Shown here piece by piece: positions 33,284 through 43,529 of a DNA stretch of 64,000 bases. Source of the stretch: Paracentrotus lividus (Eukaryota > Echinodermata > Echinoidea > Camarodonta > Echinidae). The notes under the pieces are model-generated. The model was not told the origin of the DNA. It did no database searches and saw only the letters and a list, made by a program, of their open reading frames with translations. Numbering within the stretch: position 1 is the stretch's first letter; each line of letters starts with the position of its first letter. Made by a program: the position numbers and the translations under genes. The stretch covers positions 26,693,692-26,757,691 of the forward strand of contig CALNVZ010003434.1 in the NCBI GenBank assembly GCA_940671915.1, written 5' to 3'.

Positions 33284-33518
33284 TGCTACAGTCACACAGA
33301 CACTTACGTATAGATACGTTTGTGTTGTTTTAATCTTATTTCATCTTCTATTCTATAATTTATTATGTATATCTTTGTTTTACTGGATGAACAAAATTGT
33401 CAATATTTCCATTGCTGACTATGACGGGTGGGCATCTGTGGGGATCCGCAGAAAAGAAAAAATAATTTTTGGACGCAACCGGACGTAACTCAACGTAAGT
33501 GTCTGTGTGACTGTAGCA
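33284..33518. mobile_element. PIF/Harbinger-like MITE, family C, complete copy
   Basis: The 25-base termini TGCTACAGTCACACAGACAC... are inverted at the far end (...GTGTCTGTGTGACTGTAGCA), with TAA on both sides (33281-33283 and 33519-33521). A 3-bp TWA target duplication is the hallmark of PIF/Harbinger. The element is 235 bases and has no transposase. Confidence 0.8.
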
Positions 33519-33551
33519 TAACGTTGAGTTACGTCCGGCTTTCGTCCATAA

Positions 33552-33774
33552 TGCTACAGTCACTAACGTTGAGTTACGTCCGGCTTTCGTCCAAAAGTTG
33601 TTTTTTTCTGCGGATCCCAACGGACGCTTTCCCGTCATAGACAGCAGTGGAAATAGTGATAATTTCGTTTATCAAATAAAAACAGAAGTACGTAAGACAT
33701 GATAGAATAGAAGATGAAATAAGATAAAAACAACTAAAACGTAACTAAACGTAAGTGTCTGTGTGACTGTAGCA
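33552..33774. mobile_element. PIF/Harbinger-like MITE, family C, adjacent copy in opposite orientation
   Basis: It has the same termini, but its interior runs in the opposite orientation to the copy at 33284-33518. Flanks are TAA and TAT. The 30 bases between the copies are an internal fragment of the same family, so one copy probably landed in or beside another. Confidence 0.75.
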
Positions 33775-33899
33775 TATCAAACTGAATAAAACTTTGCTCT
33801 TTCTCGCAGGATCGAATGTGGAGAAAGACGAGGAGAAACAATGAAGGATCTGTTTGTTACGGTGTAGATCCCAACCGTAATTACGGCTACAAGTTTAGT

Positions 33900-34650
33900 A
33901 AGTTACAGTTGTATCCCATTTGTCATGAGACGGGTTTGAAACGGGTCTCAGACGGTTTTGAACCTTTTGATATCTCGGAGACGTGTCAGAGACGTCCCCT
34001 GAGTCACCGCGACGTCCGTGAGTCTCCGCGCCCCCCCCCCCCACTAAGTCGATCAACCATACACGTATGCTCGTTCCCGACTTCTCAGAAAAAGAGGTAT
34101 ATATCTTAAAGACCATGGACGGAGTAAATACAACCTTACATCGATAGAAAGCTATTAGGCGTATAACATATATACCCCAAAAATAAATTCAATTTTCATA
34201 ACAGTATTCATAAAAAGGTGATCGAACATCAACCAAGCCATCCCTCCCAAGTACTAGAAAAGTTACCCCTATTTTAATGGCGCGGTTGATGACGTCAAAG
34301 AATGTTAAGGGAATGCTACGGCCAGGCATGATTGGGTTTAGCCTTTAGAAAACACGTTTGTATTGCTATGTCAGAACAATGGACTCCATGTGTGCCAGAA
34401 TTCTATTGTTATGGAATGAAAGGGCAAATTCATTCAACATTTAGCATGTAGCATTCCGTTAACATTTTTTGACGTCATCAGCCGTGCCATTGAAATAGGG
34501 GTACTTCTTGGAGTATTTGGGAGGGATGGCCTGGTCGGGGTTCGATCACCTTTTTAATGAAATACTTTCTAGATGGACAATAAAAACGCTTAAATTTGGA
34601 ATTGTTGTATTATGAAAAATTATTAGCTTTGGCTCTATATGTAATTTGGG
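33900..34650. mobile_element. foldback repeat family B, copy 2, with GACGTC-rich left flank
   Basis: 34110-34650 matches 20470-21010 closely in the same order, including both inverted arms and the TGACGTCA sites. The stretch before it (33910-34045) is rich in 'gagacg' and 'cgacg' motifs like those at the ends of the 18969-20185 element. In pseudogene intron 7, just after exon 7. Confidence 0.7.
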
Positions 34651-34691
34651 TTTTCATTTCTCGGTCCGGTCTGGGACTTTAAGGCTCAGTT

Positions 34692-34692
<1 letters not shown>

Positions 34693-34724
<32 letters not shown>
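34693..34724 (+). repeat. uninterrupted run of 32 G
   Basis: A G homopolymer sits inside intron 7 of the pseudogene. It could form G-quadruplexes. Its exact length may be a sequencing approximation. Confidence 0.85.
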
Positions 34725-34727
<3 letters not shown>

Positions 34728-35132
34728 CAAATCATTGAAATAGGGGCCTTATATTGGTAAATATATTGATAACTTAAATTAAAATGAAGGGTGGTTTGTG
34801 TAACTAAATAAATTAATGAAGAAAAGGGGGAAATAATCAATATCTCGATAACAAGTTAACAAAAAAGTAAATTAAAAGCTTTTGCTAGTAGGCCTATAAT
34901 ATAACACAGCGCCTACTATATCAATATATCATGTATAGAAAAGGTCATTCATTGACTGATTTGACATAGAATATCTGAATTATTCAAACCTAAGGAGGTT
35001 TAAGACCGAAGGGGGTAAATATTAAAAGCGAGATTGAATTAATAAATTGATAATTGGGTATATAAATCCATAGTCACAAGGCAAAGTTAAAAATATATAT
35101 ATAATACTGTATAATATTTTATAATATATATA

Positions 35133-35182
<50 letters not shown>

Positions 35183-35526
35183 ATAATAAACATGTATACA
35201 AACTCGTTCGAATTATTATTCATTCATTAGTCATTGAGGTGCTACCAAAGGGCTATTTTGCATTCTGGTGGTTCGATTTTATCTTCGTCAATAAACGGTG
35301 TCTTTCTGAGTTCTCTTGAACTTGGGGTAGGCATAAATTATTGTTTGAAACTGACTAGTATCTCTTAAAGACGAGGAATCTTCAGCTTCCATGGGTAATT
35401 TGACACCATGGATGTTTACCCAGTAACAGGTGTCATCCATCACCCGACCACTGCCAGACCTTAGTAATGCCTTGTATATCCATTCATCCCTCTATCTGGA
35501 ACACTGTTAGAACGCTGTTTAAATTT
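34725..35526. other. AT-rich intron DNA with a TA microsatellite
   Basis: No gene is visible. A (TA)n tract lies at about 35090-35185. Confidence 0.7.
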
Positions 35527-36090
35527 CACTGTTAAAAATACAAATAGGTTTAATTAACATCTTGTTTAATATTTAAACATTGTTGTTTAAAACCGAAGAA
35601 GCGAGGTTTTTATAGCCTTACAAGGCTTGTTTAGAGATTAGAGTTTAGATATTAAACAGGTTTTGTTTAAACAGGCCGAGGCAAATGTCACGTGATAGTC
35701 ATGAGCTAATGGCATCACCCGTTACACGCAAGGTAATTCAGCGCAACATTTCAATCATGGCGAAAGACTTATTCCCCACACATTAGATAAGTGTATACAG
35801 ATGTGTTGGCTCAGAGGATAGAGCGTCTGCCTTGTAATCGAAAGGTTGTGAGTTCGATAACGGCCGCGTTAACCAAAATAAAAGTTGGAGCGTTTTTTTT
35901 TTTTTTTTTTTTTGGAGCGGAGCGTTAAACAAACTGTTGATGATTTTTAAACAACCATTAAACAACAAGTTGTTTAAACTTTTTAACACAAGCAAGAGTG
36001 TTAAAGTTTTAAACAACTACAGGTTGTTTAATTTTAAACAACGCTGTGTGATTCACCGGTAACACGCAGTTGTTTAATTTTTTAACAGTG
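35527..36090. mobile_element. CACTG-ended foldback element with a tRNA-Thr-like segment
   Basis: It begins CACTGTTAAAAA and ends TTTTTTAACAGTG, with many internal 'gtttaaac' and 'tgtttaa' palindromes. CACTR ends suggest a non-autonomous CACTA/EnSpm element, but the flanks (TTT and TAA) give no clear target duplication. It carries a tRNA-like insert at 35801-35870. Confidence 0.6.
35801..35870 (+). tRNA. tRNA-Thr-like sequence (anticodon TGT), probably a pseudo-tRNA or SINE head
   Basis: The D-arm 'ggctcagaggatagagc', anticodon arm 'tctgccttgtaatcgaaagg' and T-arm 'ttgtgagttcgataa' follow the order of a threonine tRNA. The T stem does not close well and no matching acceptor stem is present. 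The D loop has an extra base and box B ends in A instead of C. I regard it as non-functional. Confidence 0.5.
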
Positions 36091-37494
36091 TAAAGTCTTT
36101 AAATCTCAGTTTCCCTGGCCGATCAAGCCCGAAGCTCTCCGGGGTGGACAGATTGTTTTGATGTGGTCCAGAAATTTAGCTTCATAACTGTTTATATCCA
36201 GTGCTGGGTCAGCAAATTTTGATCCCTCCCCATGAAACCTGAAATTCCCCGTCTTTAACATGCTAAAGAGATTTTCATGAAGTCATAACACACAGTTCCT
36301 TGTTGATAAACGTAGATGGGGGGGATCCGGCTCAAGTTCAAATAAGTGCTCCGACACATATCGAGGAACAGCAGCCCATTCTGAGCCCGAGGTCGGAGAA
36401 ACCACCGATTATCTTATGGCTCTTAAAAATCAAGGCAAGGATGTCGTCTGTTTCATCGATTTCCACGCTTACTCCCAACTGTGGCTTGCTCCTTGGTCAT
36501 ACAGCAAGACCGCAGCGCTTCCAGCTGACACAAACGACCAAGTAGGTAGTCTTCATATATATGTTCGTATTCAAATTACTTTTCATGTTAATTATGTTTC
36601 TAAATACTCTTAGTTGTGTTAAGTGCTCTGTCTATAAAGACCATCTCTTATTTTGTGTCAGAATTTGTTTCTTTCTTTACTTTTTCTTTTCCAGCTTGTA
36701 AACTCATTAAAGCGCCAAATGTCTCATATTGTCGTATTTGAGATATGTCATATTTTGAAAATTTTTGCATCATTTCAATAACATTTAATAGCAAGGTAAA
36801 TTAGACATATATATTATGGATATATTTCATATTACGGAGTATCATTAATTCGAGTTATTTTACCAAACAAAAAGTGCGTAAAATATATTCGTAAAAATTA
36901 TCTACTTTCATGTTATAACACGTATTCTAAGATGCCGTATAGTACTTTAGACATATTAATTTTTAAAGTTGCTTGATTTACAGCTATCTATATACATGTA
37001 TATGAAATCATGAGAATGTTATTTCTCGCCAATGGCTTCGATTGGCATAACTTTGTATACAACAATAATTTAAATTTTATAGGCCTCAATTTACATACAT
37101 GCATTACCAATACCTTTTGGGTAATCCGAAATATTAACAGAAAGTTTGTTTGCTTTAAAAGAACGATATTTCACATACTCTCTTCTTAATTACGCTATGC
37201 TAAATGAAATTTGTGATTATTGGTCATTTTTGTTCATATATACCCAATCCCTTATGTTGTATATGACTCTATCTAGGATTTGTAATTACCATGTTAAAAA
37301 ACTTTGTGATGTTTTATTTTGTTGAGAAACAATATATTTCGAATTAGCAATCCTGTAAAAGATATTTTCATAAATATATAAATATTTGATTAATGGTTAG
37401 ATTGCAGGGGCTCAGGCAGCACTGATGCACTTTATTCTAAGTATCGAACACATAACACTGTTGGACCATCAGCCAGAACACTCTGTAAGTCTTA

Positions 37495-37987
37495 CACTCT
37501 CTCACTCTAAAACTGAAGTGCTCTTCTAGCACTTCAGAGGCTGAAATCAGCGCTTTTTAAGGAAGCTTGCATAGTGACTGCACTCAAAGTGCTGTTTAGA
37601 CTTCATGGCATGACTTCGTTGAGAGTTCGAACTTGGGTCCCCTGCATGAGAAGGGTGACAGCACGTTAGACCATTTCACATCTCATGATTGATAGCAGAT
37701 CATTATTGTTGCATGATGAATTTTCTTCATGTGCCATAGTCATCTATGCTGTCAAATTAAAGAAAATTAGGGAGATATCCGTTGGTCTATTGGTAAAACG
37801 TCAGCGGCACTCTTGCATGTTTAGGTGGACCGCGGTTCGAATCCCATACGGACATTGAACAATTTTTGTAGATAAATGATACTTGGCAAGTGCTAAATAG
37901 CACTTCAGGTGCTGATATAACACTTCAAGTGCAGTCATTATACGACACCTATAAATTACATCTTCAGTTTTTAGAGTGCTCTTTCAA
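37495..37987. mobile_element. foldback element in pseudogene intron 9 with tRNA-like core
   Basis: The left 'cactctaaaactgaagtgct' is inverted at the right as 'cttcagtttttagagtgct'. Repeated 'gcacttca' and 'tgaagtgc' blocks line both arms. A tRNA-like core lies at 37777-37855, with box B GGTTCGAATCC near 37834 and a short stem of 'atccgt' with 'acggac'. It is non-coding. Confidence 0.6.
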
Positions 37988-39142
37988 AACTGTTTATTGT
38001 TGGTTGTAGGTTGGTTTGTTTTGGTTTAGTTTGGCTTGTTTTTGGAAGAGTTTTAGCTGTGTAACTATTAGGCCTCTCATCACAAGAAACCTTCAGAAGA
38101 AATAGAATAGGGGCTACATTCTTGTATTAACTAATGATTATGGGTAAGTAATGAAACTCTAACGCCCGGAACTTAAAAAAGACATGCATTTGTTCTTTTT
38201 ATGCTCTGTGCTTTTACAAAATTCGGTAAAATTTGAACAGCAACAGACATTCCCATTCTGGGTTATTTTGTTTTTGCAAAAGGGCTAATTTGCATGATGA
38301 ATTATGCTAATTAGGACATTTTTGGTGATTTTTTTTTCATCCATAAGATTCCTTGATATATAATCTCTCTACTGATATCTGAATTTGGAGGGTTATTTCT
38401 TTTCATTTCTTCAGAAATGACCAATGGAAGTGTAACAATTTGCCTATAACCCCCCCCCCCTTAATTTTCAGGTCCATCTCCACTTATCGTGGTAAATGTA
38501 ATCAGGTTTAATCTAACAATCAAGAATAGGCAATGATAGGAGAAAGGCTCAAGAAGAAGAAAGTGGTATTGTCTAGTGTCAAAAGGTGACATTTTGGGAT
38601 GGGTAGGTTATCGCGAAAGAAATAAACTGTGTGATATTTTTTTTTAACAAAATTGTTAATAGGTATCGTCATACCTTCTTGGCAAAAATTAGACCAGTGG
38701 CGGATTCCAGGATTTCATGAGAAGGGGGGGGGGGCAATTGGAATGTCAGGTTTGATAAACCAACATTTTTTCCCGTTATACGGGCTAGCAGAACAAACGA
38801 TTAAGCATATTGGAATTTAAGTATGTCATGTATGTATGATTCTTTTATCTGATTGCAATTATCATTATAGACGCTGGCTGAATGGTGCAGTCCTGACTGG
38901 GGCCATGCCACTTTGGGGGCCAAGTACTCGTTACGTGGTCGAATTGAGGGATACTGGGAGCTATGGTTCTCTTCTCCTGAAATCAGATTCATCCCCAACT
39001 GGGGAAGAAACCTACCTAGGAAGTTTAAGGCTCTTTCTTGACTACAGATGTCGCTAACCCGTAATCACGCGGATCTACTCTAACCATTCAGGATTCTGGT
39101 TTGCATAGAAGACTTCTTGCATGAAAGTCTCAATTGTCAACA

Positions 39143-39148
39143 AATAAA
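39143..39148 (+). terminator. AATAAA after the pseudogene
   Basis: A canonical hexamer lies 86 bases past the last stop of the pseudogene. In this AT-rich DNA it could be chance. Confidence 0.3.
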
Positions 39149-39149
39149 A

Positions 39150-41280
39150 ATGGTTGCTTCAAATTTGCGATTGATTGATCATAACTCTCTATGTTACAAG
39201 GGCACTGATTTAACTAATCAATATTTACCTTCTAATTCATATTTGAGGACTAAATCAAATAATTTCCAATATCCCTGTTCACCAAAAAAATATCGTCTTA
39301 ATATTCACATCTTTTTAAAAAAATTATATATTTTCTAATTGTAATATTTGAACTCTGAACTAGGTTTAAATTGGCTGATACATAGATTAGAATATGTTTG
39401 TTCGATACAGAAACTTATCAACTTAGTCATGTGAGTCAAATGAATTTGATTTGGGTCACACAGCATAATTACACGAATTATACATGCACGTCACTCCCTT
39501 TAGATACATGCCATAGAAGTGGAGAAAGAAAAATTGGATCGGGATTTTAAGTTGTTAAAACCACAGTTGCCATCAAATTTGGAAAATAATTCAATAAAAA
39601 TCTAACGACGAATCATTTAAAGCCAGTGATCATAAAAATGGCACAGAAAGAAATAAAAGTCCCTGAGATCATGCTTGAGATTTAATAAAAGTGGAAAATG
39701 TTGAACATTAAACTGTTGTTGAAATGGTTTCTTAATTTTGGCTCGTGTGTTATTTATATTAGCATTATGCATGTTGCTTAAGAGCTATACGAGTTATGTC
39801 CTTTAAACATGAGGCCTAAATCATATATTATTTGAAGTACTCAGGCTGAATATTTCTTGCAAAGGAACATGTTACATTATTCAATTTTATATTCATATCA
39901 TGAGAAGATCAATGATTTTTAAAGTATAACAAGTTGCAGAAGACAAAAAACTTTTGAAAAAACTTGACCTAGCTTTGCACATTTTTGTGTACCTTTTGCA
40001 ACATTGCATAAACATTGCAACTTTACATAAAGTTTGTATAATTCTGCACACAGCTTTAAGACTGTAGGCAGCTTTGAAGATTTAGTGTAACATTAAATGT
40101 CTCCGGAATAATAAAAAAAAATATCCAATAAATGTAATATAACAAACATTAACAAAATAAATAAAACTTTGAGACAACAGTTACATATAGTACGCATGAG
40201 ACAGTAATTATAATATTATGGCCCTTTAGTTTGCAAAGGGAATTTAATCAAAAATGAGTCATTCTGGTGCAAAATTGCTAAAATATTAATTACTGCATAC
40301 GTTATTTATCGATTATACACTGATAATAAACACGGTTGCTCAATTTTTTAATTTGTGTCTTTATAAGACACAAATCATAACCGAAAAAATTAAAATATCT
40401 TAGTGGTGGTTATATAACTGGCCAAAATCATTATATCGATGTAATAAAACAAAGAGTGACCCTTTTTTTTTCTTTCTGTTTTTACCTCTGCATAACCCAT
40501 GATAACGATGTCGATTGATTTATTTCATTGAAGGGCTGATTTATTTTATTTTTATTTACAGGGTATATATCAAATTCAATAGGCAACTGCCATCAAAACA
40601 AAATTTAAAATCTGCATTCAATTAAAATTGATTACTTGATGAACATCATCTTGGAGAAAGAATACCCGTATGATCATAAATAATGATAAAATCGGTTTTA
40701 CAAAGTGCCTTTTCCATTGATACAAAGCCCTTGACTTCTCTCTAGGTGAAATTCGAAAGAAAATTCAGGGCATAGAGATAATTCATCTACAGGAGATAAA
40801 GTCTTGCTATTTTTTTTAAAGACGGAGGGAGCTTATTCCAGAGAACAGGAAAGGGAATTGTAACAAGCCTGCTTAATGGGACCTAGGAACAACAAGGGGA
40901 TTCAGATAAATATAGCAATCCTAACAATATGTCGAACAAAGCAATATCATAATATTTTTCAAAAAATATCAACAGGTGCACGGATTTGATGGCAAGGTAC
41001 TCTCCACCAAATTCATACGCAGCTCCATAAAACATCTGATCTCAATAACCGTGTAGCCCCGGACGAAAGTTCTTGATAACTACACGAAGTGTCGCCACGT
41101 ATGGTCTCTACCAAGTATAACCGGAACCCCCCGTTTCCACTGGGCCCCGAAGACACTTCTGAAAAGTCTCAAATGGTGCAGTCATTGTTACTCTACATGA
41201 GAAATGGGCTGTAGATGTAAACCTTAGCTTACACCTCCACGCGGGCGGGGATCTGGGTTACATAAGAGTTATCGGTCTGA
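39150..41280. other. AT-rich intergenic DNA
   Basis: I see no gene, no transposon ends and no tandem repeat in this stretch. Confidence 0.6.
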
Positions 41281-41282
41281 AA

Positions 41283-41589
41283 TCAACGATTATATTCCGT
41301 GCAAAATTTTTGTATCCGAAGAGATGGGCTGGAACTGATGGCGCAAAGTCTAACGAAGGACAGCATCCCAAAGGACCAGCAAAAGTTTGCGTTCGCGGTA
41401 ACATATTGTATCCTGATCCACATCCATCCTTCAGGGGAAGCCTTTCCCCAGTTCTTCTCATTGATGAGCATGAGCCTCTCCGGATAGGACAGGTCTGTCT
41501 CAGCCCAGGTGTATCTTTTCTGGGTTCCTAGGCTGAGACGAACCAGTGGATTGTAACAGTGGGCAGAGAAGTAAGCCAGCCCTCGGGTC
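41283..41589 (-). CDS. exon-like open stretch, unidentified
   Basis: On the minus strand an acceptor-like 'catttatttgtag' ends at 41590 and is followed by about 100 open codons with a protein-like, non-repetitive composition (motifs YFSAHCYNPLVRLSLG and DLSYPERLMLINEKNW). In its second half another frame also looks protein-like (FAGPLGCCPSLDFAPSVP), which suggests a frameshift or decay. I do not recognise the family. It may be an exon of a gene on the minus strand or a coding fragment of a transposon. Confidence 0.35.
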
Positions 41590-41623
41590 CTACAAATAAA
41601 TGTAAAAATGTTAAAGCTATATA

Positions 41624-41857
41624 TTGCAGTCACACACAGACCACTTAACGCGTTGACGTCCATGTTCCAAAACATTATTATTCTTTTCTGCGGAACCTCA
41701 TGGATGCCTTCCAGTAAAAGTCAGTATGGAAATATTGATTATTTCGGTTCAATCCAAATAAAACAAAAATACATAAGAAATGATAGAATAGAAGATACAA
41801 TAAGGATAAGACCAACAGATACGTAACATAACGTAAGTGCATTAATGACTGCAGTCA
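41624..41857. mobile_element. PIF/Harbinger-like MITE, family C, diverged copy plus fragment
   Basis: The ends 'ttgcagtcacacacagacca' and 'gactgcagtca' and the interior 'cttttctgcgga' match the complete copy. A reversed fragment of the same family follows at about 41870-41945 ('gaggatccgcagaaaagaaa'). Confidence 0.65.
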
Positions 41858-42079
41858 TACAAGGCACTGACGTATTAAAGCAGTACATTCATGAGGATCC
41901 GCAGAAAAGAAAATAATTTTTTGGACGCAACCGGACGTAATTAAATAATAAAATAATAATAACACTTTTAATAGCGCATACACTATACATGTAATCCATG
42001 CGCTTTTAAAAGAAATTGAAATACAACTGTCGTCAAAAGTGGAATATTTTTTTCTGGCTCAATCGACATTATGTGCTCG

Positions 42080-43017
42080 TTATTAATTCTTGAATGTGTT
42101 GTCACCGCTTCACTTTTCTGGGATCCATGGCTATATCTTTGGACGTTCCTACCCTTCGCCGGGATTTTTCTTCAAAAAAGCTTGTCACCTCCCCAGAAGA
42201 ATGGCCATTTTCGTCATTTTCTTCTTATTTTTGGGGGCCTTTTGTTATCTTGCGATCCACCAGGGCCCCTCAGTCCTACCCCAAGGAACACGTCTGAGGT
42301 GGAGATTTGTTATTGTTTCTTTAAATAATTCTAGATTTATGGTTACAGGCTCGACCCTTTTGTCTAGGGGAGGGGGTCAAATTTATTTGACTGGGGTTCA
42401 ACATTCATTTTATTCATTTTATTACACAATGGAAAATTCTAATATCTTCCCTAAATTGGTATTGTAAAATCTCAACAAACATAAATCAAATAAAATGTTA
42501 TTAATAATGACTATTTACACGCCTTGTCATCAAGGCTAAACAAAATTAAAGGGGAAAATAATGATTTTAAGGGTAAAGATGGTTTTATCATTTCTTTTTT
42601 TTTCAGCATAAAGATGGAATAAAATATTCCGATTTCACCAATCTCGTTTTTTTTTAACTTCAACCCCTCCCTAGACGAAGACCATTAGCCTGTCCCAGAA
42701 ATACAGATTTAACTTAAAGAACAATATAAAACAATACACCTCAGTCGCGTTTCCTGGGGTAGGACTGAGGGGGCTTTGATCGGCCGGGAAAACAAAAGGG
42801 GCCCCAAAATGAGAAAATGACAAAAATGGGCATACACGGGGGTTACAAAACTTCTTTGGAAAAAGGTCCACGTGAAGTGGGAGAAGTCCAAGATATAGCC
42901 AGGGGTCCAAAAAAAAGTAAAAGCAGGGACAAACATATTCAAGAAATTAAAGTCAGAGCAAAATCATTGTCGCTATAGCGGCAAAAAAAATATCCACCTT
43001 TATGACGGACAGTGTAA
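42080..43017. mobile_element. foldback transposon, second copy of the 18969-20185 family
   Basis: The left arm (42100-42450) and inverted right arm (42640-43015) match the two arms of the first copy, for example 'atggctatatct' against 'agatatagcca' and 'cagggcccctcagtcctac'. The outer CG-rich ends seen in the first copy are missing. The open frames inside (42071-42467 +, 42671-42942 -) are the arms and not genes. Confidence 0.7.
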
Positions 43018-43515
43018 ATGAAAGATAACAAAAATAGACAGAGAGTTTGAGATATTCAGTACAACACATCTAATACATGACAAAAGTAAGATTGAAATAA
43101 AAAGAGATTTCAATTTACTCATGAACTTTGTTAATGTGTCAGAGAGTTTGATCTCATTTGGAAGATTATTCCACAAGTTAGCACTAGCTACTTTGAAAGG
43201 ATCTCGAGCCATACGTTTTGGTACAAACTATGGGGGGCAACGAGAAACATTTGAGAGAATCGTAAGTTTTCTGCTGGGCCTATAAACCGTAAATGAGTTC
43301 TGATTAGATATCTCGGGGCCATATTAATTGAGGCACTTTAATACCAAAACTAAAATCCTTAATTCTAATACGAGTTTGACTGGTACACCAATGAGAGACG
43401 TTTAGAACAGGGGAAATGTGATCATGAGCTTTGGCACCAGTAACTAACCGGGCAGCAGAGTTCTGTATTCTTTGAATTCGATTTAGTTGGGTACTGGTAA
43501 CATGTACAGTCGTTA
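43018..43515 (-). mobile_element. CR1/Jockey-like LINE fragment, C-terminus of the RT polyprotein
   Basis: Minus-strand translation gives the familiar tail of many LINE ORF2 proteins. The block LNRIQRIQNSAARLVTGAK...HDHISPVL is near 43490-43390, then FKVASANLWNNLPNEI and FMSKLKSLF near 43200-43090. The middle is broken by stops and a frame change near 43230-43330. Only the 3' end of the element is present, as expected from 5' truncation on insertion. Confidence 0.75.
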
Positions 43516-43529
43516 TGTCAAAATTAAAA

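Larger units (their letters stand above)
16408..39057 (+). pseudogene. carboxypeptidase M14A paralogue, decayed tandem copy
   Basis: Homologues of all ten exons of gene 1 are present in order: 16408-16472, 18374-18455, 23870-24070, 25381-25476, 26309-26413, 31088-31187, 33810-33897, 36316-36541, 37408-37484 and 38871-39057. Exons 1, 2, 3, 5 and 7 keep frame and splice sites, including a signal peptide and the zinc motif IHAREW. Exon 4 is 96 instead of 102 nt, with several indels, in-frame stops and no GT donor. Exon 6 is 100 instead of 111 nt, is frameshifted, and has a GC donor. Exon 8 is one base out of frame at a run of seven G. Exon 9 is 8 nt short and frameshifted. Exon 10 has indels both before and after VELRDTG. 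FHAYSQ and VELRDTG are still readable. The activation Arg is replaced by Lys followed by Pro. Scattered lesions argue for an old pseudogene more than for sequencing error, although the G-run shift alone could be error. Confidence 0.85.
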
